From: Sarcomyxa edulis
Taxonomy: Eukaryota; Basidiomycota; Agaricomycetes; Agaricales; Mycenaceae
DNA: 64,000 nucleotides
Direction of reading: 5' to 3'
NCBI GenBank assembly: GCA_009761415.1
Contig: QUOL01000017.1
Coordinates: 558,001-622,000 of the forward strand
Shown here: positions 34,586-45,821 of the stretch, piece by piece
Layout of the letters: every line of letters begins with the position of its first letter
Position numbering within the stretch: the first letter of the stretch is position 1
The notes under the pieces: model-generated
Told to the model about the DNA's origin: nothing
Seen by the model: the letters and a program-made list of their open reading frames with translations, nothing else
The model's database searches: none
Made by a program: the position numbers and the translations under genes

Positions 34586-35052
34586 ATGACCATCGTAGAC
34601 CTTGCTCCTGCATTCACAGGTTCCAATCCTGAATCTCGTCTCGGTCGACGACAGCAAGATCTCCAATGTCAGCTTACACTCGGAACGAACTGAGATCACT
34701 CGTCTGTTCAAAAGTGAAGGCGGGTCAGAATCAAGTCTGTATCACTGGACTTCCTGGATAGATCGAGATTTTTCCAGTTGAGCAGTAAGTCGTGTTGTCT
34801 CAAACACGGACCTACTCACAAATCATGTTATTTGCAGATTTGAAGGTCGGGGTGCCGCAAGGTCGCAAATGGCGTCGTGGCGCAATGGGATGCAGCACTG
34901 CAGCAGCAGATAATCCGAATGTTGACTTGAGATCGATCGGGAAAGGCGGGAAATTGAACTGGCTATGTTCCGTTCCTCCATAAAAGAAAATCAATCTTGT
35001 GTTGAAATAGGATGTCGTCGCTCCCGCGAGCGTGAACGTCAATGGTTTGTAG
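34586..35052 (+). pseudogene. Truncated, frameshifted copy of the DUF4139 protein gene
   Basis: N-terminal traces (MTIVDLAPAFTGSN, then after a frameshift VDDSKISNVSLHSERTEITR, then KVKAGQNQVCITGLPG followed by a stop) match the first exon of the intact gene at 42.3-44.4 kb. The sequence then jumps to its extreme C terminus (DNPNVDLRSIGKGGKLNWLC, later DVVAPASVNVNGL) with two internal stops. The whole middle is deleted. It is a dead duplicate in the opposite orientation to its parent. Confidence 0.88.
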
Positions 35053-35222
35053 TAGCGAATATGCTCGTGTACGTGTATCGTATCTATCTCTGACTTGTAT
35101 CTGTAAAGACTGTCGTTTCATTTATCGTAACAGAAGTCCCTTCGAGAGATCCCACCGTGTATCTTTTCGTCTTCATCCCTTGAAACCACAAATCGACCAA
35201 CTTACTTCTACACGTACGCAGT

Positions 35223-37148
35223 CTAGCTCACAGCAACCGTAGCACCCTGGAGAGTAACAGCAGTCTGCACCAACAACCCACCGACGACCGTCCCACCCAC
35301 ATCCACAGCCACAGACGTCTGCCCAAGTAAGATCCCAGTAAACAGAGATCCCGTGGCGAACGACGCAGTGTCACCGACAGCCCAGATGATATTAGCTGGT
35401 TGCGCGTTCCCGCTGAGTATGATGTGGGTGTTGGATTGTAATGAGAGTGTCCCAGCTATCTGGAAGATCCAAGCTATGGAGACGAAATAGTCAGCGTCGA
35501 TCGATAGGAAGGAAGTACTTGGATGCTAGGGGAGGTGCTTACTATCGTTAGCCCCTCCAGCCAGAGTGACATCATCTGTGATAACGAGGTCTGAACTCCA
35601 TGCATATAATCCAGGTGCCAGGGTGATACCACCGATTTGACCTTCAGCATAACATTAAAACCACCATCAATGTGAATGCTAGTACCTAGAGATACACGCA
35701 CCACCTCCCAATTCCGATTGGTCAGGATCCGGACGCCCAGTTGCATCAGTATACGCTTTTTCCATATCGACAATAGCCGTGGTGAGTTTATCAGGCGTAG
35801 GGCTCGTATAGGACGCAGCTTGAAGGTCTCCTACTACTTGTGCGGATGTTGAAAAGGTTCCGCTTGCATCGAGAACGAGTGAGAATCCCGTGATGAACGT
35901 CGCTGCTGCGGGACTGATCCCCACATCGCCAGCTATACGAACCGAGAAGTCAGAAGCCGTATTGATCAGATATGGAAAAGAGCTCACTTATGTCGGAGGG
36001 AGGATCTGTGGACACGGCAGTTTCTGCGAGTATGACATAGGCAGCAGCCGTTCCAAGATCAACAGCACCCGGTCCCAACGGAGCAGAAGGCGGTGGAGGA
36101 GGAGGAGGCGGAGGCCCAGTAGTATTCGTCGCGTTAGGCGCAAAGATCATAGACCCCTGTATAGTAACAGTGTTCTGCGACAAAAGCCTCCCATTCACCG
36201 TCGTATCCGTGATCAACGTGATAGCCGCCTCACAAAGCAATATCCCTTCAAAGTGTGATCCAGATCCCAAGATGGAAGTGCCTGAGACGATCCAGAATAC
36301 GTTTTCGGCGAGTGCGCCTCCGCTTAGGAGGACGCTTTGATTGGGGTCGATGGTAAATGCTCCGAAGATTTGGAATATCCATGCTATCAGGGGGATTAGA
36401 GTTATATGCGAATGGTGACGATGTGCTGATGCGTACTATCAGTGGCATTGCCTAAGAGGGTAACGTCGCTGCTGATACCCACTCCGCCAGTCCAATTGTA
36501 TAGTCCAGGGACCAAAGTATGACCCCCGAGTCCGCCTACGAATTTCTCGTCAGTTCATTTCATTGTGTATACAAGAAACAAGGCTGAAGTTCGAATGGAA
36601 AAGAAATATCTCACCTCCATTCAACTCCACAAAATCAGGCTGAAGCCTACTGGTACCATCAACAAACGCAGCACCCATATCATCCACAGCCTTCTCCACA
36701 GCTCCAGGCGTCGGATCAACATAGTCAGCTGCAAAGACACGCCCAGAAACCTGGGATGAAGTAGCGAATTGTCCAGACGAATCAAGCGTGAGGTTGAATC
36801 CCGTCAGAGATGTAGAGAATGCGGGACTTAGACCAACGTCTCCGGCTAAAGAATATATAATTAAGACAAGGCGTCAGTGAGTTCCAGAATTGATGAAGAT
36901 GACAAGGACAGGGAAGGGAAGGGAAGAAGGTGTGACGGACAGATAGAACAATCTGGGACGACAGAAATTCCAGTCCTAGCGAGGACCGCATAGTTCGCCG
37001 ATGTTCCGATATCGACGGTCTCCGGGGAAAGTGCGAAGACACTTCCTAGGAATATCTATGACAATCGTCGATCAATGCATAGACACACGAACGAAGACGA
37101 TCAAGTACGAACCGAAACACCGAATGCTCGTAATCTCCACATATTCAT
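35223..37148 (-). CDS. Two-domain secreted ice-binding protein (DUF3494, IBP-1 type)
   Basis: Eight exons (37113-37148, 36950-37055, 36615-36845, 36437-36535, 35988-36383, 35702-35932, 35543-35641, 35223-35473) encode 482 aa. A signal peptide ends near FALS. Two DUF3494 beta-helix domains follow (about residues 23-247 and 263-482), joined by a run of nine prolines. Hallmarks occur in both: VDIGTSANYAVLA / VDLGTAAAYVILA, GDVGLSPAF / GDVGISPAAATFITGFSL, FSTSAQVVGDLQAASYTSPT, DMEKAYTDATGR, LAPGLYAWSS, WIFQIAGTL. The repeated exon sizes 231 and 99 show internal gene duplication. Such proteins bind ice and limit recrystallisation (established); single-domain forms are the usual fungal type. Confidence 0.93.
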
Positions 37149-37666
37149 ATCCTAGAACGAGGGAATGATATGTAGATAGAAATCCACCGACACTTCCAAG
37201 GGATTAAATACTGTGTCGTATCCTGCGCTGATCATCTGAATCCGAGATCATAATTCATTAACCCAGAATACAAGGCTGGAGTTCATTAGCCCCGAGTCGG
37301 ATGACAGGTAAGTGTCATTGTAGTTTGAACGGAAGTAAAGTACTCCGTGTGTGAGATTGAACATGAACATGTCAACATTCCGGGGGGACGGAACTGCCAT
37401 AGCCGTTGATGTATGATGTAGGTTTCATGATGTAGGATGTATGATGTCGATCCGGGCTGGCGTCCTGGGTCTGAGATCTGGTACTGATTATACGCCCGAG
37501 CCGAGAGAAGAAGGATGAGGTGAGAGGCAGGCGGGAGACACACTCGAGAGTTACGCACCCCAGACCAGACTGTGTTAAAAATGGAATGACTATCGTTTGA
37601 CGAGGAATCTGCCACAGGATAATCAAAAGGTACGCAAGTAATTCCTAGTATACTTACATTCAATTG
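37149..37666. other. Upstream region of the ice-binding gene
   Basis: No coding region supported; presumably contains the promoter. A catgatgtaggatgtatgatg repeat-like stretch occurs near 37405-37450. Confidence 0.35.
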
Positions 37667-37852
37667 ATCACGATATCGATATCGACACCGACACCTGTCC
37701 CTGTCGTTTCAAAATGAAGTACAGTAGCCGTACCTGCACCCACACCCACATATCTAAGGACCCAATGCGCCGTCCCAGTCCCAAGGTGAATTATAAAATC
37801 GTACCATTGTGACGAAAAGAATGTCAATGCAATGAAGGAGAAAGCCGACTTC
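37667..37852 (-). CDS. Possible small secreted protein (61 aa)
   Basis: An uninterrupted ATG frame encodes MKSAFSFIALTFFSSQWYDF followed by a Gly/Val/Thr-rich stretch ending TGVGVDIDIVIN. The start resembles a signal peptide and resembles the MKS(F/L/V)F starts of the CBM20 proteins. There is no family match and the frame could be a decayed first exon. Confidence 0.3.
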
Positions 37853-39319
37853 ATTATATATGAATGTGACAGTTGGATGCATGGAGTGTTGAGCACGATC
37901 GATATCAGCGTTCCTGCCACCTGGTGGACCTAGTCTATTTGAACGACTTGGGATGATGCAGAATGACGTCGACGCACCTCGGGCTGTGCCTAACGCCAGC
38001 CAAGTGCCAGCGATCAGCATGTCACACGGGAGAATCTGATGCAGGTTAGACTCATCAGTAGAGAGAACCTGGCTGCTGGCATCTAATTCGAGCAAACTGT
38101 GTCTGATAGCTTGGAGGACGTCATAGTTCACCTTAAAGAAGAGGTGTAAGTAGATCGGGATTCGGGAATCGGATGACATACCACGAAGCCTTAGACAAAC
38201 ACATTGATATAACGATTGAATATTGAATGTTGAATGTCGACTGATCGTTAGCGGGCGGAAGTAACTTGGGACCGTGTCACCGGTTCGAAAGACATACATG
38301 TGCACCAATCAATCTTTCGTCCAAATCCAACGAGGCCCTAATTACAAAACACAGTACATTCAATTCGATCTGAAGCCACAAGAATCCAGATGCAGATAAC
38401 CAATCAGAGGCACCCAATAGGCACCAGCACCCGCATCGGTCTTGCCAGTGAGTCGCGGAGCAAGGAACAAGATCCTGAGGCAAAAAAAAAAAGATCAATC
38501 AGAAAGACCTGTTCGCGCGAGAACTCGGGACTCGGGACTCCGGAACAAGGGCCCAACAAGGCAAGTACTTACTCAATTTTTCGTGGCTAAACCAAAGCGA
38601 AGCGTACACGATTACGGTGCAGTCGGGGCAAAGTCGGGGTAATGGGAATGGGAGTGGTAGAGGTAATCAGTCGGGGTGGTGGTGGTGGTAGTGTTAGTCA
38701 AGGTCGTAATAGCTGTGTAAATAGTGGTGGTAGTCGAAGTGGTGTCGGTGGTGGTTGAAGTCGTCGTGAAGGTGGGTATTGTCAAAACAATGAGGTGGAG
38801 ATGAGACTTGTCGATGTCGTCGTCCCCGTAGTCGTAGCCGCAGTAGCAATCGACATCATTGTCTAAGTACACCACCATCAGGCCTTCAGGACCCACAAGA
38901 GCACAAGACTCCGAGTCTGAGCTGAACAGTTGAACGCGTCGTTGAATTTTAGCCTTCAGGGGTGTTCCAAATTGGGCGGGTGTTGTGGCTGGTTGTTGTG
39001 ACCTGCTGAACTTGGAGGGTCCACTGCCAGTTTTTCGATTCGACATCCGTGGTTCCAGACTGGGTTCCAGCGTTGATGTGCCGGACCCGTAGAGTCTGAT
39101 TCCAATAGACGATCACTCGGACTCGAGCTTGGATTCAAAGCGACAAAGGATTAAAAGCAATGAAAAAACAAATATATCATTATCATTATCATTATCATTA
39201 TCGTACGAATAAATTTGAACTACTGTCAACGATATAACGAATGAAGAATCACGAATCACGAATCACGAATCAAGCTATAAAAGTCCAAGTAACCCTTACA
39301 CCGAAACCAGATGACCAGA
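37853..39319. other. Gene-poor stretch with a Thr-rich minus-strand frame
   Basis: A minus-strand frame at 38612-39046 ends in a Thr-rich tract (TTTDTTSTTTTIYTAITTLT), resembling the tails of the CBM20 proteins. It has no CBM20 module and may be a remnant. Simple repeats occur at 39178-39203 (attatc units) and 39244-39272 (cacgaat units). Confidence 0.4.
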
Positions 39320-41359
39320 TTACGGCCCAACAACAGTCGTCACCGTAGGCGTAGTCGTACCCGTAGTCTCTGTGGTGGCGGTGATGGTAGGCTTGGGCGT
39401 GGTAGTGATAGTAGTAGTGACGGTGGTGGTAGGCGTTGTTTTGGGAGGATCCGTTGTGGTTGTGGTTGTGGTTGTGGTGTCGGTGGTTGTGGTGTCGGTA
39501 GTGGTGGGAGGTGTTTTAGGAGGAATAGTTCCAATTGTAGTGGTGGTGGTGGTGGTGGTGGTGGTGGTGATGGTGTCGGTAGGAGGTGTTTTGGGAGGAA
39601 TAGTAGTGGTGGTGGTGGTAGTGTCGGTAGTGGTGGGAGGTGTTTTAGGAGGAATGGTTCCAATTGTAGTGGTGGTGGTGGTGGTGGTGTCGGTAGTGGT
39701 GGGAGGTGTTTTAGGAGGAATGGTTCCAATTGTAGTGGTGGTGGTGGTGGTGGTGTCGGTAGTGGTGGGAGGTGTTTTAGGAGGAATGGTTCCAATTGTA
39801 GTGGTGGTGGTGGTGGTGGTGTCGGTGGTGGTAGGAGGTGTTTTGGGAGGGATAGTCGTCGTAGTGGTGGTAGTAGTGCTCCCTGAGGGGCTAGTCGTCG
39901 TAGTCGTCGTAGTCGAACCAACACCCGTAGTCGAAGTCGTAGATCCAGAAGTAGTGGAAGTAGTAGAAGTAGAGACACCCGAAGTCGTAGTCGAACCGGT
40001 ACCCGTGCTCGTCGTCGTAGTTGAAGCCGAAGAAGTCGTCGTCGTCGAACCTGTAGTCGAAGTAGAAGTACCAGTTGTAGACGTCACAGTACCAGTAGTA
40101 CTAGTAGAAACTGTGCCATCCCCATCGAACGCCGCCGCGAAGGAGAACGTTCCTGATGAGGGTGTTGTGCCTTTTCGATTGCCAGCTGCGCCTTGGCTGT
40201 CGAATTCCCATGTTATCTGTCGATGGAGATAGGATCAGTATTGGGTTTGTGTCAGGGTATGTGTTGAAAAGAAGGAGGGAAGTGATGTATGGGGGAAGAG
40301 ATGGGAGGAGAGATGGGAGGGAGGGAAGGAAGGAGGGATAAAAGGAGGGAGAGAAAATCAACATACACTTCCATCACTTCCCAAACGGAAGAACTTGAAT
40401 TCGAAAGATGTGCTAGCGGGAAGCTCGACGGTGATTTTCCAGACGGGGTAGTCTGCCGATGAGAGGAGGAGCTATGGCGGTGAAATAGGAAATATATATG
40501 GATGAGTGAGATTGCCATCGTTGAAGAATGGATGGATACTTACAGCACGAGAGGTATCCCAATTACCTAAAGCGTCAATACTACCAACGAGATATATGTT
40601 CTGCAAAATGATAATTAGCTCAAGACTCGATGCAAACGTGTAAGAAGACACACCTCTCCATAATAAGTCGTCGCACGGAGTGAGAACTCAGCTTCGACAG
40701 TACCGTCCGACCCACCCCCACCACTCCCGCCCGACCCGCCACCGTTGCCAGAACCAACCCCATTGCCGCTAGTCGTAGTCCCACGATTGTTAAACGAAGT
40801 ATTGATAGTCGCGGATCCGCTACCCGCACTCGTGAACACGCGGTTGGCGCCGAGGGGGTCGAATTCCCATGTTATCTAGGATATGCGGATCGTGGGGTTA
40901 GCACTAGATCAAGAATATAATATGGAAAGTGCACTCACCCCGCCATCAGATCCTTTCCGAATGAACTTATACTCGAACCTGGTGTTTGCGGGTACGCCGA
41001 CGAAGGCGTCCCAGTCAGGGTAATTTGCTGGGCTCAGAGGGATCTATGCAGTGTGATATTTGAACAGGGGACATGCGATGGGGAGGAAATAAGGACGTAC
41101 AGCATTATCAGGGGACCAATTTCCCAGCTCGTTGATACTACCAACAACGAATATATTCTGTATGGACACCACCATGCGTAAAACTATCAGTATGAGATAC
41201 AGTGCACACAGGGGAGAGACTAACCTCGCCATAATACGTAGTAGCTGTATCGATGAAATGAACCGTCACTTCAGCTCTCTTTACATTATTCAAGTTGGTC
41301 ACCGGCGATCCGACGACGGATAGAGCAAGGACGTGGAGGTAGGAGATAAAAGACCTCAT
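39320..41359 (-). CDS. Secreted two-module CBM20 protein (copy D)
   Basis: Seven phase-0 exons (41225-41359, 41101-41157, 40939-41043, 40654-40875, 40544-40600, 40367-40471, 39320-40216) encode 525 aa. The signal peptide is MRSFISYLHVLALSVVGSP, followed by a propeptide ending VKR. Two CBM20 modules keep NELGNWSPDNA, YPDWDAFVGVPA, FEYKFIRKG and ALGNWDTSRA, YPVWKITVELPA, FEFKFFRLG. The tail of about 250 residues holds several copies of a 22-residue unit built from PPKTPPTTTDTTTT and IGTI. The last intron (150 nt, gggagg-rich) is about three times the usual size. No catalytic domain. Confidence 0.9.
39510..39855 (-). repeat. 66-bp minisatellite in copy D tail
   Basis: About five near-identical 66-bp units encode Pro-Lys-Thr-Pro-Pro plus Thr runs. 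High identity between units indicates recent expansion or homogenisation. Confidence 0.8.
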
Positions 41360-42329
41360 TTTGAGGTGCTGGAGTTAACTAAAGATTACAGATCGAAAAG
41401 CTAGCACACGAGCCGAAAGCCCAGTGCGTTCTTATAACAGGATGAGCTATAGGGGAGAGTCCAAAGGATAACATGGCGATTACAGGGGAGTCTTGCAAAT
41501 TCCATTGGAATTGTACTCGTCGGGTGGGTGGGGCCTGCGTACAATCGAGGTCTCCTGTTGATGACGCGACGCGGTTGTGGCTTGGTACGTTGCAAAAAAA
41601 CATGGTGCGAGGTGCCTCTGACTGCAGTGAATCGTCCTAAGCTGACAGGGAAAGTAATGGTGACCTGGGATACCTCGAGCGCTAAGCTGATAAATGTGGA
41701 GAGCCGCAGTCGATCCAGATGCGACAGTCCAAGCTCGTCCAATTGCAACTTCAAGGCCAATTTGAGTGTTGTTGTGATGTATTGAACGCGGGGATCGAAT
41801 GACCGATCACTTGACCCGACTTGCCCGACGCGGTCGTCCTCTCTCGGCCTAGTGATTGTCCAAAACGACAGTCTGCAGGACCACTGTAGCCTCCGCTCAG
41901 TAACCCGTATGTTAAGAAACAAGATCGAGTTACGTCTTGCCCCGCGTTAGTAATCATAAGTAGCCACAAGTCAAAAAATGAATACAGCATACGCTGTGAT
42001 TGCACCAGTGACCCAAAAGTGACCCAAAAGTGACCAAGGACAGAAGGACAGAACTGGGTACGACACAGGAGATGTAACTGAGGTGATGGCGGTAATTGTG
42101 GGCATGGGTGTCGCTGTGATGGTCATGATCGCAGCCGTAGTCGTAGTCGTAGAAGAGGTTGTAGAATGTGGTAGGTGTTGTAGTTGCCGAATTGAACTCT
42201 TCCCAAGTGCTAGATCATATTCCTGGAGATCACGAACAAGTCCACCGTACGCGTACGCGTATCGACATGGTCAACATCCACAAATTACCTTTCGTAGCAC
42301 ACTGACATCAACACAAGGAAGTATCCGTT
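41360..42329. other. Intergenic, with simple repeats
   Basis: The promoter side of copy D. A tandem agtgacccaa repeat lies at 42008-42036. At about 42083-42180 a gtggt/gtcgta-rich stretch would encode Thr-rich sequence on the minus strand, like a decayed CBM20-gene tail. No gene is supported. Confidence 0.4.
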
Positions 42330-44440
42330 TTACAAACCAGCAACATTCACGCTCGCAGGCGCCACAACATCCCATCTCAACACAAGATTCACCTTCTCTT
42401 GTGCAGGAACGGAACACAACCAGTTCAATTTCCCGTCTTTCCCAATAGCCGACAAGTCAGCATTCGGATCATCTGCTCCATCCCATTGAGCTACGATGCC
42501 TTTCGCGATCAACAACGAATTCGGAGGCAATACGGGGCTTTTACCGTTGCCTCCGCCAGATGCAGATACAACCGCGGCAGTAGAAGGCAGACTCAACGCC
42601 GGAGTGAGGTACTTCACAACAATACCCGAATCTTGCGAAACGGGAAAACGATCAACGATCTTGAGGTTCTCAATAACTGTTGTCTTCGTGTTGTGGATGG
42701 TGATGTGTTGGGTGTAGCTGTGCGTCGTGGTTTTCTGGTACAAGCCAGATTGTGATGTTTTCTTGATCTGAGGAGGATAGGTGATGCGGATGGAAGGGTC
42801 CAGTCTGGAGGGATGGGGATATACATGAGAATGGACCGTTGATGGAGTTCACTTAACATGGAGGAACTTACCCGAGAGGACAATCGAAACTTTCTTGAGG
42901 GCTCACGGAAGGAACGCGTGATTTCGCGATGAAGCTACCATCGACATACACGCTTGCTGTTCCACTCAACAGAGTGTACTCTGACGCATTCTTGATCTTG
43001 GCCTGCATAACCAAGGAAGGTATCAGATTGGACAATACACTCTGCGGATCAGACAGGGTGACTCACACTTAGACGAGTCCTCGTGTCCAGGTTCGGGACA
43101 GCAATCCAGGATAATGACGCTTTGAGCTCCAATTGCACGATGGTAACGTTATGTGCGTGTCCGTCACTTGGGATAGTGATGAGACCGGGGACACTAAAGG
43201 TCGCGCTGACGGTGCCGTTGGAAGAGACGTCGAGACCTCGATATTCCATCTCTGCATATGGAATAGGCAGTCAGTCGATAACTTGAGAAAACTAGTTGCA
43301 GGCTTACCTGGTTCGGAAGATCCATGAAAAGTAGTCTCAGGACGATATGGCGCAAGATTTGCAGGTTGCGCTTCACTCTGGTTCACACCCAGATTCATCG
43401 GATACATCCTGGGTACATGAGGAACTGGCTCATACACAGACAAGCGCCATGGCTGAAGATCTGGGATTCCGACACCGAACGTAGGAGAAGCCGTTTCCAA
43501 TGTCAGAGGAACGTCGTTCCAGTCCTGTGTGTCAATCAATATTGTAATAGTGATAGAAGGCGGCATGAGGGCAAAAAAAACGAACCTCGCCAGTGGATTG
43601 CGTTATCGCTGCTTTGTAGATCAGCTTGACAGGCTTCTCCTTCGCCTGCATATCGACTATGATATCGTAACTGGCTCTCCAGGTGGGGTATTGCACCGCT
43701 ACACAGTCTTTTAGCCTGTATATGATTGAAAGATATCGATGAAGAGACTGACCATAGATCAGAGCAATTTCTATCTCCCCCTCCTTCTCCGAAAAAACCC
43801 CAACGACAACATGTACATTCGACGCATACGCATCATACATATCATAAGAGCTGGTCTTCGAATTCTCAACGTGAATCTGGCCCTGTAGGTTTCTCATCTC
43901 CTTTCGAAGATCAACAAGTCTTTCAGCTAGCTTCCCACCTTCGACTTCGTAACTCTCAAGGATGCCTGCAAGCTTAGACACGTCGACATGTTCGACGTTG
44001 AGAGTACGAAGGTAGGTCGCGATCGATTCTTGGGAGATTCTGCACCGATCTATTGCGGCTTCGAGAAGATCTTTTTTCTGGACTAGAGCATCACGATCGG
44101 CAGAGATCGGTGCATCTCGAGAGGGTATTGTATGTGAAACGGTAACATCGTGGATTGTGGCGGGACCGCGACCTTCAATTCTGTAGATAGAACGAATCGT
44201 CAGCGCATCCGTTTTCGCTAGATATACTGATTCTCACCTGAGAGATTCCTCGTCTATCGCACGAGGGAGGCCTGCGATACGGACTTGGTTTTGACCCATC
44301 TTCACCTTGATCTTGAACAGACGAGTGATCTCCGAGCGTCCTGAATAAAGGCTGACATTGACTATCTTGCTGTCTTCGACAGAGCTGAATTCCACGAGAT
44401 TAGAACCTTCAAAGGTAGGAGGGAGGTCGGCGAGTGACAT
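42330..44440 (-). CDS. DUF4140/DUF4139 domain protein (mucoidy inhibitor A-like)
   Basis: Seven exons (44238-44440, 43753-44180, 43586-43698, 43308-43524, 43067-43251, 42872-43002, 42330-42804) encode 583 aa. The N-terminal DUF4140 part is NVSLYSGRSEITRLFKIKVK with GQNQVRIAGLPRAIDEES. A coiled coil follows (ERLVDLRKEMRNLQGQIHVE). The DUF4139 beta-rich C-terminal half includes WRASYDIIVDMQ, KLIYKAAITQSTGEDWNDV, SGTASVYVDGSFIAKSRVPS and GKLNWLCSV. The family is widespread in fungi and bacteria, but its biochemical function is unknown. The typical bacterial name reflects an old mucoidy phenotype only. Complete and unbroken here. Confidence 0.88.
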
Positions 44441-45248
44441 TTCGGTACAAACGATGGTTCAGGAAGAGGAAGGGTCGTGTGAGTCGACCGAGCGCGCGTG
44501 CAAACCTAGGTATGCGACCAAATGGAGATACTATGCAATCTGAATAGAAAAATCCGCAGGTTCGTGGACTTTTAGACCGTGTAAAACGACGCAACAAGAA
44601 TCGACGGAGAACGATTTCACCAGACACATCCGCAGAAACCGAGTTTCAGAAACCAAGTACATTTGTGCGATATCGATCCCGAGATGATGTCCATTTGCGA
44701 AAAACATATTCGCCGTCCTTTACAGACATTATGAGAGCATTACGACAACATGACAAAAATCGAGCGCTGTAGCTGAGAATGAGAAACAGATGGGAGAGAG
44801 AGCAGAGACGGTCACGGTCGACTCGGTGAAAGAAGACACACTGCGGCCATCCCCGGCTCTCCCCGGCCGGCCGCTTGCCAAAAATGTCGACTCTTCGGCA
44901 AAGCCAGGCTGCAGCGCTGAAGCGCTGACCACTCCACTCGGAGTTTTATGCAAGATGTCTTTCTTTCACAATCTACGGCACATGTCAAGCTGGCCATACA
45001 TCATGCATCATTCCCCACAGTAAAACTCCCGCAACATCGTCTCATATACATACACTTAGAAACCACCACGTTCGCACCTCCCGTGAGTGTCATTTCGAGC
45101 TATTCGACCGGGGCTCTGACTCCTATTGAAGACATGCAGATCACTTTAATACGCAGTAAATGCTTTTTTGGAAGACGGTCAAGAATTTGGAAAGAACCCG
45201 TTTAAAAGTACCCGGCAGGGACTTCGGTTAACGTTGGTATAACTGACG
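44441..45248. other. Intergenic, nothing recognised
   Basis: Contains a GC-rich palindromic patch (ccccggccggccgc, about 44863-44876). No gene or other element is supported. Confidence 0.4.
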
Positions 45249-45821
45249 TTAATAACTCGGCTTCAATGATCCCGAAACCAGTCCTTTCGAGTCACCGTAA
45301 TCTAAGTAAAACCCATCGGCATCGACATCTGTCGCATCCTGCAGGAGATCTTGGTCAGCTTGTGTGTTAAGTATATCTCGGACGAAGCGTGTCACCTTGC
45401 GAACAGGGTAATTGTACGCATCGACATTGGTCGCGTCCTGCACAAAGTTCTAGTGGGTGTCAAACCTTCTTCCGATATCCAGATAGCTTACGACGATTTC
45501 GCGGACGGGGTAGTTGTAGGCGTCGACATCAGTAGTATCCTAGCAGCCGTGTATAGAGGTCAAGGTAAGCCTTTAACACTTTCTGCTCGACTTACCGTGC
45601 TTTTTCGGACAGGATAATTGTATGCGTCGACATTGGTACCGTCCTAGATGACGACAGATGGTCAGTATTTCGATCGTAACTTCATTCGTGACATAGCTTA
45701 CGACACTCTTTCGGACAGGGTAATTGTAGGCGTCAACGTCTGTCCCATCTGAGATTGTCAAGGGGGTAGCGATCGCCAAAGCCACGAGAACAAGAGACGA
45801 AAGGATGGCAGTGAACTTCAT
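45249..45821 (-). CDS. Secreted repeat-peptide precursor, candidate dikaritin/UstA-like RiPP
   Basis: Five phase-0 exons (45702-45821, 45596-45643, 45492-45539, 45396-45437, 45249-45338) encode 115 aa. A signal peptide (MKFTAILSSLVLVALAIATP) leads into four near-identical repeats: DGTDVDAYNYPVRKSV, DGTNVDAYNYPVRKST, DTTDVDAYNYPVREIV, DATNVDAYNYPVRK. A fifth degenerate repeat begins DATDVDADGFYLDYGD. Two exons are exactly 48 nt and hold one repeat each. Basic VRK sites could serve Kex2-like processing in the secretory pathway. The gene lies about 1 kb from, and is divergent to, a UstYa-family gene, the pairing found in fungal ustiloxin-type peptide pathways. The peptide product is inferred. 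A TATA-like tataag (minus strand, about 45886-45891) precedes the ATG. Confidence 0.75.
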
